From Ehretia macrophylla (Eukaryota > Streptophyta > Magnoliopsida > Boraginales > Ehretiaceae): 64,000 nt of DNA. Below are positions 46,670 through 58,000 of the stretch, piece after piece. The position numbers and the translations under genes were made by a program. The stretch's first letter is position 1. Every line of letters starts with the position of its first letter. The notes below the pieces were generated by a model that was not told the DNA's origin, did not search any database, and saw only the letters and a list, made by a program, of their open reading frames with translations. Location: NCBI GenBank assembly GCA_037974665.1, contig CM075767.1, positions 20,290,840-20,354,839 on the forward strand, read 5' to 3'.

Positions 46670-47639
46670 TAGGGATGGCAGCGGATCAGATATCCGCCAA
46701 AAATGGGACATCCGAATCCGAATGCGCTAAACATTACCTATAACCAAAACCGAGTCTAATACCCGTCAGATATCAAAACTTCTTACCAAAACCGAATCCA
46801 ATAAATATTCAAAAAATCGCGGATATCCGAATCCAAACCGTTTAATTTCAAAAAATAAAATAATCATTTAAATATGTTTTAAAACTTAAAATTAGAATTA
46901 ATGCATATTAAGCTAGAATTTTCAACCTAAATGTTAAAGAATTACAGTAATAAAATCAATTAAATTGAAAAGCCTATTTAAAATATAAACAGATCTAGAA
47001 TAAGAGAAGAATAATGCAAAAAGTGAAATATAGGGTTATTAGTGTGGAAATATAAGAGGTAATTTTTGAAATTTTCGAATTTAACGTTGTCGTCCTTAAT
47101 TTTGAGATAAGGGAAGAGATATATTGAAAAAGTGAAATATGGAAGAAGATGAGGAAATTAGAAAGAGGAAGGAGGGGAAATCTGGGGATGAAGATCTAAG
47201 CCGTGGGGGAAGAGAGAATGTGAAGAGAAGAGGAAGAGAATAAGAAAGAGAGAGAAATTGAAAAGTAAAGAGAGAGAAATTGATGAAAGTGTGATAAACG
47301 TAAACATGGTAGAAATGGTACAATGGAATTCAAAGTTTGACCAAAGATGAAAATAAGTGTTTAAAGTAAAGTTTTATAAAAAGACTCATTTAACCTTAAA
47401 TATTAAGTTTATTACATATTATCATATTTCATGTTGGTAAAACGTGTATATATATTAAATTAATAAACGATTTCAGACCGTTGGATATTTCTTGTAAAAC
47501 TAAAACCTTTCAGATTATTCATCAGTTACCACCTATAAAAATCAAACTTTTATAGATAGACCCTCGGTTCTATTATCAAATTTGTTATCGGATCAGATAT
47601 CCATCAGTTTCGAATTTAACCTATACGTTGCCATCCCTA
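46670..47639. mobile_element. Non-autonomous hAT element, complete, copy B
   Basis: Starts TAGGGATGGCAGCG and ends CGTTGCCATCCCTA. Exact 8-bp target copies GTAATGTT lie at 46662-46669 and 47640-47647. Near both ends are GGATATCCGAATCCG-type motifs. 970 bp, no transposase. Copy A keeps only the left 850 bp. Confidence 0.93.
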
Positions 47640-47869
47640 GTAATGTTCGGGTGTTGGCAATACATTTCACAATTTACAAAAAGTTGAAGTGTAGGTTCAC
47701 TTGTACCTTCTAATTTGATGCTCAAATTATTTCGTTGTTAAAAATTGCTTAAATTAGTCATTTATGTGGGTTAACCAAGTTTGGGTAATATAGAGTTTTA
47801 CTACGCAACAACTATTTATATATAATATTCTATAATTATAAGAAATATAACTACTTTATACAAGTACTT

Positions 47870-48419
47870 TTTTTGCTAAAAAAGTAAAGTGTTTCATTGA
47901 GGCTCAACTCAAAAAGTAAAGTATAATATCCTACCCAAAAATGCTACCTGGCGAGGCATCTCTCAGCCAGTTTCCATCTGTTACTAAGTTCAACATTCAT
48001 AATGCTTCTTCAAAACTTTTTACAACTAATCAACTTTGATATAATAACCTGTCTAATATTTTCCTGAATAGATTCCTAAGAGGTAAAGGTTTGTCTATGA
48101 ATTATGTTGTTTCACTCCCTCCAAACAGCATAAACCGTGCCACAAAAAAAATAATTTTAAGATGGAAGCTTGAAGATCCTCGCCCATACAATAGCAACTC
48201 ACCCATTCTCCAACATTATCCCATTCTGAAAGTCTCCCTGGAATCAAAGCTAAATCAAGGCCCCATTTCCAAATTCTTTTCGTCAATGTACAATCACGGA
48301 AGAGATGAGTAAGGTCCTCCGGTAACAAATAACATAAAGAGCAAATACTGTTATCAATAATCCCCCAAGCGAGAAGTCAATCCTTTATTGGCAATCGGTT
48401 CTTTATAGCAAATAACTAA
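47870..48419 (-). mobile_element. 5'-truncated LINE, 550 bp
   Basis: Flanked by exact 15-bp copies TTTATACAAGTACTT (47855-47869 and 48420-48434), with the tail at the left. On the minus strand the C-terminal zinc-binding RT region (zf-RVT) is readable: NRLPIKD*LLAWGI, then CSLCYLLPEDLTHLFRDC. An in-frame TGA follows LPIKD. This LINE differs from the one at the window start, though from a related family. Confidence 0.9.
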
Positions 48420-48434
48420 TTTATACAAGTACTT

Positions 48435-49355
48435 AATGAACAACCACAAGAGTCAAATTCATGAAACTCATACCTAACTTTATTATTTAGGAGAATTTTA
48501 TACATTAAGTATGATATATGATATTGAATAACTCAGAAGAACAAATAATATTGTAAATGAAGAAAAAACCAATGCTCTATATAAGGATCAAACTTGAACT
48601 TATGACATTCAATCTATGAATTAGTCAATCAATGTGAAAACTTAATTATTTCCCATAATCACAAATTTGAACAATTTATTTCGTTTAGTAAGCATAACAG
48701 TCTTGTATATTTTTCAATATGGTTATAAACAATAATAAAGTTCTTTCTTTTTTTTGCTAGCCAACAATAGTGAAGTTTGTCTACGGTATAAATAGGTGTT
48801 TTTCGTAAAATAGTGTTCCTCTAAATTATTGCTTTTCCTCGTTATGTTATACTTTTAGGCTAATGTTCTGTCCATCTGCACATACTCTTTGACTTATCTG
48901 TAATCTAAATATCTTCATATCATCTGCTCCTTCACATGGCAAAGTCAAGTCGTTGGGCCACGTCAACAAGTTTGATCCCGAATAACGTGATAACATGATA
49001 ATAAGAGAGATAAATTTAAAAAGTAATATTAAATGTTATTCTATTTTTATCACAAAATATCATCTCTTACATGTTTAAGAAACTATTTTAATTCTCTATT
49101 TTTTTACCATATCAACTAGACAAATATATATAAATAATATTTAAATAATAAAAATAATGTGATATCTACGTCAACATCCAAATAATTAACAAATGATTAT
49201 ATATCAGTACCTTATTTGACGTACGTGGACTCTTCTGTAAGCTGCTATGGAGACACATATGCGTGGTTCACACGGCGAAAGTCAAGTCTTCAGGGCCACA
49301 GGTCATCGTACAAATAATCGAGTATGAATTCGAAATATCTCAGTCCTCTAACTCT
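48435..49355 (+). repeat. Relict NLR upstream region without its gene
   Basis: Successive blocks match the NLR 5' flank: 48480-48680 with 53200-53350, 48815-48960 with 54050-54210 (AAATTATTGCTTTTCCTCG, TAATCTAAATATCTTC, CATCTGCTCCTTCACATG), and 49235-49355 with 54406-54480 and 54890-55005 (GTAAGCTGCTATGGAGAC, ATGCGTGGTTCACA, GTCATCGTACAAATAAT). Homology ends before any NLR coding sequence. This is the promoter of a lost or relocated NLR copy. Confidence 0.82.
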
Positions 49356-51326
49356 TCGGTCAATCAGATTAATCGAAACATATTAGTGTAAAGATTGATC
49401 CTATTTGTGTGAGACCCACCTTTCATGTAAGAGGTGTTTCGATCAGACAAATTGACTGAAGAGTTTCCCTATATTGTGTTGCTAACATTCAAATGGAAAT
49501 AGCACAACAGGTCTTTATTGTTTCACTTTTTTTTTTTAAAAAAATAGTCTTTATTATTCTAAATATTTAAATCAGTTGTCAATATTTTCAAAAAGTATTA
49601 AATTAGTCTCTCTTGTTAAATATTTAATTGAAAATCTATAAAATAACTAAAAAAAATTTATAAATGAATCCCGCAAAAAATTGTATTTACAAATGAATTC
49701 CCTTGTTTGGAATTGTAAAATAGTATTAAATCAATTCTATTATTTGGAAATACAAATTGTGGTTGAAACATATATGTAATTGGAATTAATACTTTTATTT
49801 TACTCAAATGCCCTTCTTTTATACTATTAAAATTAGGCTTGTCATATAGAGGTTATCATCTAATTACATTATTGATTATTGCTATTATCATAAGATTATA
49901 AAAAGAAAAGGCAAAAAATCAACACAAAAAAATTGTCAATAAAATTAAACATTACAAAATAATCATAACTTCAACCATCAGTTCAAGATTACAAAATAAA
50001 CCTACGTTCCACATGACAAAATAATCTTAAGTTCAAACATATGTTTAATATGAAAAAAATAATCTCAAAAGAAAGGGTGAGAAAAACATTATTATTATTA
50101 TTATTTTTTTTTGCTAAAAGAGAAATAGTGAGGAGACAATGATTTTGTTTTTATCTTTTTATGTTAGTCAAAGTCCATCTCTTAAACTTAGGGGTTCAAA
50201 AGATGAGCAACATATTTGAAAAATATGAATTTGCAAATTCTACCTCTTAAGTAAGGATTTGGATAAAACATAAGAAAATCTAGGATTCCCAATTTTTTGA
50301 AAGGTTGCTTTCAAACACCAAAAATTAAATTTACAAATGAATTCTACAAATTTTTATAGAATTCATTTATTCGAAACAGCTTGTAAAAATTAATTAAAAT
50401 TACTAAAGCCCCACCCCCACCCCACCCCCGATGAACCCATCCCATCTGACCAAAAATGAAAAATAAAAAACGCCAATCCCCCTTCCTCGAAACTACCCTC
50501 TCCCCTAACACCACCCCTCAGTACCCCGCCCGTACCCCCTATCCCTACCCCTACCATCCACCCTCGATGAACCCATCCCATATGACTTAAAAACAAAAAA
50601 ACAAAAACCTCACCCCCTCCCCCAACACCACCCCTTAGTCCCCTTCGCTCACCCAATGCTGATTGCAATGATATTCCTTCAACAAAAAATAAAATAGGAG
50701 ACCATTAGTTTGTAATTTTGACATAGACCACTACTTTAATAAAATAAAATAAAAATATATAGACTCTATATTATAATTAGTATGACAGAGGTATCCTTTG
50801 TTTAGAATTATTCCCTTTTTTTGACAAAATAAGGGAGCACCTGAATTGCCAAAGTTAATGGAAACTTGTTTATAATATATTCTCACCTTTTAGTGTCTGT
50901 TTTTTCTTTTCTCTTTTTATTTTTTGTATCATTTTCTTCTTCTCACATCATATCTCATGGCTAAACTATCAATATTGCTATATTTACCTTACATGTTTAT
51001 GATAAATTTATTGGCTTCTCATGTCCATTGTAATTAAAATTAAAATTTTAAAATTTCATTCAAATATTTGTAGTTCCCTAGAGCTCTTTATCGCCAACAT
51101 CATTATTGAATAGTTAACAACATAAAATACCTAAAATAATGCGAAAATTAGGAAAAGTTCTGAGAAATTAGGGAAAAAAAGTTATATAGGCTTTTTATCC
51201 TCAAAATAATTAAGACGGGTCACTAACTCTAAAACACTTTGTTACCTAAAAATTATTAAGATGTTTTTAGTATTTATGTATCATTTTGCATACTTTATAT
51301 AATTAAATCATTAATGATGATGTTGG
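49356..51326. other. Intergenic, with C-rich and foldback segments
   Basis: No gene is seen. A partial GTCCCTATTATT-type repeat lies at about 49510-49640. At 50397-50650 is a C-rich stretch with a duplicated GATGAACCCATCCCAT (50430 and 50567). The frames open there are low-complexity. Confidence 0.55.
50397..50650. repeat. C-rich duplicated segment, G-quadruplex-prone on minus strand
   Basis: Runs of CCCC separated by single A bases at 50408-50429 give GGGGGTGGGGTGGGGGTGGGG on the opposite strand. The block recurs in part about 137 bp later. It stands out from an AT-rich surround. Confidence 0.7.
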
Positions 51327-52205
51327 TGTTAGAATATAACACTTGTCCCATATCGGAAAATCAGAAACTCTAAGGCCACTTTATAAAATCCTAGGCTACT
51401 CTACTTGGCACTAATTGGTTTTAAGATGAAAATCCATGATTCTTAACATGGTATCAGAGTTGGGCATTTGGTCTAGTCTTATTCATCCACGTGTGACCCA
51501 TCTGTCTTGTTTTATTTCGCTCTTGCTGACTCATTTCTCCTCAATGTCAACTCTCGTTTCTCGATTCTTTCTGGGTCACACATGAGGGGGTGTTGGAATA
51601 TACATTCCTCCCATATCAGAAAATCATCAATACATGGCATTAGAGTTGAGCTTTGATCCTATGTTATTCATCCACGTGTGACCCATTCGTATTTTAGGGT
51701 TTGCGCGTCGACTTTGGTACGCAGTTTTCAAATTTGTTGCTCTTGTACCACGTCATTTTTCCTCAATGTCAACTCTCGTTTCTCAATTCTTTCTGGGTTA
51801 CACATGAGGGGGGGTGTTGGAATATATATTCCTCCCACATCAGAAAATCACCAATACATGGCATTAGAGTTGAGCTTTGATCCTATGTTATTCATCCACG
51901 TGTGACCCATTCGTATTTTAGGGTTTGCGCGTCGACTTTGGTATGCAGTTTTCAAATTTGTTACTCTTGTACCACGCCATTTATTAATTGCGCTTTCAGT
52001 CATTGACTTTGTGTAGCTCTTCCAAATTCGCTGCTTCTTCGATCACGTCAATTAGTTAATCATGGGTCACACGTGAGGGATGATGTTAGAATATAACACT
52101 TGTCTCATATCAGAAAATCAGAAACTCTCAAGTTACCTTATAAGATACTAGGCTACTCCACTTGATACCAATTGATTTTAAGATGGAAACTCATAATTAT
52201 TAACA
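51327..52205 (+). mobile_element. TRIM retrotransposon with extra internal LTR pieces
   Basis: 5' LTR 51327-51448 and 3' LTR 52084-52205, each 122 bp, starting TGTTAGAATATAACACTTGT and ending TTAACA. Exact 5-bp target copies GTTGG lie at 51322-51326 and 52206-52210. The primer-binding site TGGTATCAGAG (51449-51459, initiator-Met tRNA type) abuts the 5' LTR, and a GTGAGGGATGA purine tract precedes the 3' LTR. The interior has no coding capacity. It contains two truncated LTR-like starts (TGTTGGAATATA at about 51592 and 51815), each followed by a CATGGCATTAGAGTTGAGC primer-site relict, with ~220-bp tandem units between them. Confidence 0.93.
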
Positions 52206-52210
52206 GTTGG

Positions 52211-52779
52211 TGATAATAGGTCTAGATATGAGCTTTTCAATTTTTGTAATGATGATGAAAAGTCAGTAAATGTGAAAAAAAAAATTATGACAAATGTCTT
52301 GGTGTTGGTCACATGTTTTATTTGGCCACGAGATATAAGCAAAAAAGAAAAAAAAATACATTAAAAAAAGAAAAGTAAAAAAATAAGAAGATTAAGTGGG
52401 ATGGAGTTACATATATGGTTGAGTCACATTTATTTTTAACACTAATAATTTACATTTTTTTCTCTTATTTCTAATAGAAAAGGTGGCACATCATTAATAA
52501 AAAAGGTTTATTCCTCATATTTCAAAAAGTTTGTGGTTTATATATATTTTTATTAAAAACAAAAGGAGACTTAATCAAAGTTACCAGTAGCAATGCCCGT
52601 TTTGCTTTTTTTTTTTTTCATTACTCATTATTATTTATCATTGATTATTCGCCCTCAGTTTTAATCATAAAAGTTAATAAAGTGGGTCTAACTCTCACAT
52701 TTCCAAAAGTACAGAGTTTGAATGTTATTTACTTAAAATTCAAGAGGTGTAAGATAAAATTAACTAAAATTTTGTAGAC
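52211..52779. other. Intergenic, no gene seen
   Basis: AT-rich, with A-rich simple stretches. Nothing is recognised. Confidence 0.5.
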
Positions 52780-54480
52780 GTCACCATGGAATGTCACCTA
52801 AGCGTGTAATTGTCTTTAGATTTGATAGTAGAAGCATCACATAGACAACTTTTTTTTGTTTTTGTAAAGTGACCAAAAAAGAGAGAAGAAAAGTCACCCT
52901 AGACAACTAGACAGCAAATTATCATACTTCTTTTACTTGACTATGAACAGTTACCATTCATTGTTCATTGTCCATTTACAAAAAATTCCATAAGCAGTGG
53001 TGGTCTTTAATTAACAACCACAAGTGTCTAATTCATGAAAACCATAAGAATTTTTTGAATTTTGTGGGGAATCTTGATTGGTGTTGAGCTAATTTAACGT
53101 GATGATTAATTGCTAATTAGTTGAATACATAATCTCGATTAATCTTGAAAATTGTTTCACTTTGATAATAGGATTAAATTTTTTTAAATTATTTTCTTTT
53201 TCAAACGTGGTTATTTATGAGAACTTTATACATTAAGTATGATCTATGATAATGAACAAGTACAAGAAGAAACTACCGTACAAGAAGAAAAATGAATGTT
53301 CTATATGTGAAAGCTTAATTATTACACGTAATCACAAATTTAAATGAAGTTTGCCTACTGTATAAATGAATCTTCTGAATATGGTTGTAAGCAATAATGA
53401 AGTTTGCCTACTGTATAAATGCGTGTACTCCGTGAAACATTGTTCTCTAAATTATTAGTTTTCCTCGTCATGTAATATTTTTAGGCTCCGTTCGTTCCCT
53501 GTAAAAATATTTTTATAAAAAATATTTTTTGAATTTTTTTGAATTTAATAATACAAAAAAATTGATCAATTAAAAAATATATTCTGATAAAAAAAAATAT
53601 TTAGTTAAAATGAGTAAAAATATTTTTATATTTTTTGAAAGAAAAAAATATTTTTCACTCATTCTACACTACATTCGCCCACTCCAACACAACCCTTGAC
53701 CCCAATGCACCCCACCTTTCCCGTCATATTTTTAATTAATATTATTAAATAAAATTAATTAATTTAGTAATAAAAATTAATTAATTAAATAAAAATATAT
53801 TTTATTTAGTAAATTTTAATTTAATAATTAATAGATTAATTAATTAATTGGTTAATTTAAGATTTTTATTTATTTAATAACTACAAATTATTTATTTATC
53901 TAATTTATAAATTAAAAATAATTAATTAAAAACTATAATAATCCATTAATTGATTAAATAATAAAATTTATTTATTTATAATAAAAATAATTATTTTTAA
54001 TTATTGTTGATGTTAGAAGACTGATGTTAATCATGAGTAATTAAATAGTTTCCGTTCTAAATTATTGCTTTTCCTCGGTCTTGTACGTAATACTTTAGGC
54101 TAATGTTCTTTTCATGTGCACGTAACTCTTTGATCCACATGTAATCTAAATATCTTCCTATCATCTGCTCCTTCACATGCTAAAGTCAAGTCGCTGGGTC
54201 ACACGCAACGGATTTGGATGTACCAATAAAGTAATAACTTTATCATAAAATCAATAGTTAACAAATAATAATATAATTCTAATAAAATAATAGAGCTATT
54301 AAATGTAAAGATAAATAACTTAATCTCATAAATAATATCATTATATTACCACGTCAACAGCCAAATAATTCAGAATGATCAAAATTAATTAGAATCCCTT
54401 ATCGTAAGCTGCTATGGAGACTACGTATGCGTGGTTCACATGGGGAAGTCAAGTCTCCGGGGCCACACTGTGAAGGCTCC
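52780..54480 (+). repeat. NLR distal upstream region, member of a three-copy module
   Basis: 52780-52990 matches 45720-45930. 53116-53383 matches 24478-25245. 54050-54210 matches 48815-48960. 54406-54480 is repeated at 54890-54960. An AT-only stretch of TTAATTAA type fills 53740-54000, and a local ATATTTTT inverted repeat lies at 53500-53660. No gene is seen. Confidence 0.8.
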
Positions 54481-54923
54481 ATCTGTAATGTTTAAGATTT
54501 ATAGTTATATCTAAGTCTATCTTTAATGCGAGTTCTAAAAATAGAATTTTTTAAATTTTAATGTTTTTAGAGTTTTAAATTTTAAAATTAATATTATTTA
54601 TAATAAAAGTACATAAAATTTATTATTTTTAACTTAAAAGATATTAAAATAGAGTCCCAAACACTAAAAATATCAATAAATTTATTAAAAAAATAGAACC
54701 CAGAATTTTATTTTGACATTTTTAAAATTAAAAGTGCTAGACTTTATATACTTTTATCATAAATAGTAATACTTTTAAAATCTAAAATTTTAAAAATACC
54801 TAAATTTAATTTTTTTTTCTTTTAGAGCTCCATTAATTCATTAAAGATGCTGTTTGAAGAAGTCAAGTCTCCGGGGTGGTTCACATAGAGACATCGTATG
54901 CGTGGTTCACATGGGGAAGTCAA
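54184..54923 (+). promoter_or_regulatory. Four W-box-like sites in the NLR promoter
   Basis: AGTCAA (reverse of the W-box TTGACT) at 54184-54189, 54447-54452, 54861-54866 and 54918-54923. The last three lie in duplicated GAAGTCAAGTCTCCGGGG blocks. W-boxes bind WRKY factors in defence genes. Function here is inferred from position and repetition only. Confidence 0.45.
54519..54848. mobile_element. MITE-like element in the NLR promoter
   Basis: Perfect 10-bp terminal inverted repeat ATCTTTAATG / CATTAAAGAT, with further inverted similarity inside (GAGTTCTAAAA versus TTTTAGAGCTC). 330 bp, AT-rich, non-coding. It separates two copies of the W-box block. Its target duplication is unclear. Confidence 0.65.
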
Positions 54924-54986
54924 GTCTCCGGGGCCACACGTCATCGTACAAATAATTGAATATGAATTCAAAATATCTCATTCCTC

Positions 54987-54995
54987 TATATATTT
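54987..54995 (+). promoter_or_regulatory. TATA box of the NLR
   Basis: TATATATTT about 100 bp upstream of the NLR ATG at 55093, with the promoter duplications ending just before it. The in-frame ATG at 54898 lies upstream of this box and is unlikely to be used. Confidence 0.55.
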
Positions 54996-55092
54996 AGTAA
55001 CTAACATTCATCTTTCTCACAAAGCTAAGAAAAATCTCAGTTCTTTCGTGTATTTTCCTAAACAATTACTTCAGTGTTTTCGAAAAGTTAAG

Positions 55093-58000
55093 ATGGCTGA
55101 AACTGTCATTGGTGTTGTTGCAGAAAGTCTATTCAATGAAGCACTTTCTCTTGCTACTGAAGAGCTTAGTCTTGTTTTCCATTTTAAGGATGACCTTCAA
55201 AGCTTGGCTGAAGAACTTAAAGACATTCAAGCTTTGGTTGCCGATGCAGATTGCAAGGATATTTCCTCATAGATCATGCAAAATTGGTTGAAAAGTCTTA
55301 AGGATGTTGCGTTTGATGCTGAGGACGTGTTGGAAGAGTACAAATACGAACTTCTTGACCGAAAGGTAAAGATGTCAAATTTGATACCACAAAAGAAACG
55401 GGACAAGGTACGCAACTTGTTTTCTCCCATTACAAAGCTTTCATTTCGTTCCGCGATGGCTCATAAGATTAAGGATGTTAATTCACGATTGAAAAGTGTC
55501 AAAGAACGAGGATTGAGTTATGGGTTGAATCCTTCTGAGTTTCTAAATAGAAGTTCAGAAGTTTATAAAATAGACCGAATGACTAGTCCTTTTGTTCAAG
55601 AATCAACAATCGTGGGAAGAGATGAGGATGTCATAAAAGTAGTAGACATGCTAGTGAATTCAAAACTTGAAGAAAATTTTGCTGTCATTGGCATAGTAGG
55701 CATGGGCGGGCAAGGCAAGACGACTCTTGCCCAACTTGTCTACAAACATGATCAAGTGGTGAATCGCTTTGAACACAAAATATGGATTTGTGTTTCTGAG
55801 GATTTCACAGTTGATAGAATCTTAAATGAGATGGTGCAATCTATAACTGGTGAAAATTCTAATTTGACAAATAGGCAAGCATTAATTGAGAAACTTCAAA
55901 AAACTTTGAAGGGCAAAAGATATCTTCTTACTTTTGATGATATATGGAATGAGGATCAAGAAAGATGGGATCGTGTAGAAAGTGATCTACGCGAGATAGG
56001 TGGTTCTAGAGGAACCAAAATCATGGTGACAACACGGAGTGAGAAAGTTGTTTCAACCATGCTTGCTTCACAAATTCATCGTTTAGGTCAATTGTCAGAA
56101 ATTGACAGTTTTACTTTATTACAGCAAAGAGCATTTGCTGAGGGTGGAGTGGTGGAGACTTCAGAATTCCTGGAGATAGGTCAAAGGATGGTGAAAAGGT
56201 GTGGGGGTGTGCCGTTAGCAATTAAGGCATTGGGAGGTTTGCTTTACTCAAAAAAAGATGTACATGAATGGTTGAGTATAGAGAAGAGCGATATATGGAG
56301 CTCAACCAACAGTCAAGAAGGAGTTCTACCATCCATAAAATTAAGTTACAATCATTTGCCTTCGTTGTCTTTGAGACAATGCTTTGCATATTGTTCAATA
56401 TTTCCAAAGGATACTGTCATGTATAGGGAAAAACTTATACAATTATGGATGGCACAAGGATTTCTTAATCCTCATCACGGCAGCCATTTACAAATGGAGG
56501 ACTTGGGTAGTGACTACTTTAATGTTCTATTATGGAATTCTTTGTTGCAAGAGCCCACATACGATGACTACAATAAGATTTGGTATTGCAAAATGCATGA
56601 CATTGTGCATGATTTTGCATTACTAATGTCAAAAGATTATTGCTTCACAAGAAATGTTGGGCAAGATGACAAAGATACTAAAGGTGTACATTTATCATTG
56701 ATTTCTAGTAAAGAGGAAATGGTAGATGTGCCTCAAGAAATTTCTCCAAAACTTAGAACATTATACCTACCAAGTGGGGTCATTGGAAATGAGTTGATAA
56801 AATTTAGACACCTTCGAACCTTAATTTTGGAGGGCTATAAAATTAAACAATTGCCTACTTCAATAGGTAGGTTGAAACAATTAAGATGCATTAATATTAT
56901 GGAGACTAAGATCAGAAAGTTGCCGGCTTCTTATATAAAGCTCTACAATTTGCAAACCCTAAGAGTCAATTTGGAAGAAGGTTCAGAGATTTTTTTGGGT
57001 TCTCTGATTAATTTGAGACATATTGATCTTGGTTTTACTCGTAGGTGCATGCTTGTGGGAATAAGTCACTTGTCTCAACTCCAAACCTTGCCTTACTTCA
57101 ATGTGAGTGATAAAATGGGTTGTAAAATTGAAGAGCTAGGTCCTCTAAATAACTTAAGAGGTAGGCTCATTATTGATGGGCTTGAGAAGGTGAAAAATGG
57201 GGAGGAAGCCCAGAAGGCAAATATATCACAAAAGTCCAAGGTTGATGATTTAAAACTTGAGTGGACTTACATGAGAGAGACATTGAATTTGAAAGAGGAG
57301 GAGGATGTTATTGAAAGTCTCAAACCCCACCCATATCTGAAAAGGTTAACAATTCGAAGTTTTAGGGGTTCGAGATTTCCATCTTGGATGACGAACGAGC
57401 TGCTTAAGAATTTGGTGGAATTCGAGCTAGAAGATTGTGATTCATGTGAGCAATTCCCACCTCTGGGACACCTTCCATCCTTGCGCTCATTGAGGATTTT
57501 CAGATGTAAGAAGTTGGCTGCATTACCACCTAGATGGCTCGAATTGTGCACGTCACTTGAGGTAATTGAGATTCACGTTTGTCCTGCTCTTCAAGGAGTA
57601 GATGGTTATGATTCATGTGAGCAATTCCTACCTTTGGGACACCTTCCATCCTTGCGCTCATTAAGTATTAGTTGGTGTGAGAAGTTGGCTGCATTACCAA
57701 TTAGATGGCTTGAATTGTGCACATCACTTGAGGTAATTGAGATTTCCGATTGTCCTGCTCTTCAAGGAGTAGATGGTTATGATTCATGTGAGCAATTCCC
57801 ACCTTTGGGACACCTTCCATCCTTGCGCTCATTGAGTATTAGTAGGTGTGAGAAGTTGGCTGCATTACCACCTAGATGGCTCGAATTGTGCACATCACTT
57901 GAGGAAATTCAGATTTACAGTTGTCCTGCTCTTCAAGGAGTAGATGGTTATGGTCTTGAGCGCCTGCCCAATCTTAAAACTTTGATAATTGGTGAAATCT

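Larger units (their letters stand above)
37680..47510. repeat. Segmental duplication, copy B (partner 14490-24155)
   Basis: Direct-orientation partner of copy A, about 23 kb away. Its left side continues into the complete expansin gene, and its right side holds the complete second hAT element with both target copies. It therefore keeps flanks that copy A lacks. Private insertions and losses are listed separately. Confidence 0.95.

Noticed and set aside
50390-50668. Gly-rich 92-codon frame
   Set aside because: Low-complexity translation of a C-rich repeat.
54898-55092. Upstream in-frame ATG extending the NLR by 65 codons
   Set aside because: It lies upstream of the TATA box, and its codons fall in the duplicated promoter block. 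The homology of known CC-NLRs starts at the MAET methionine at 55093.
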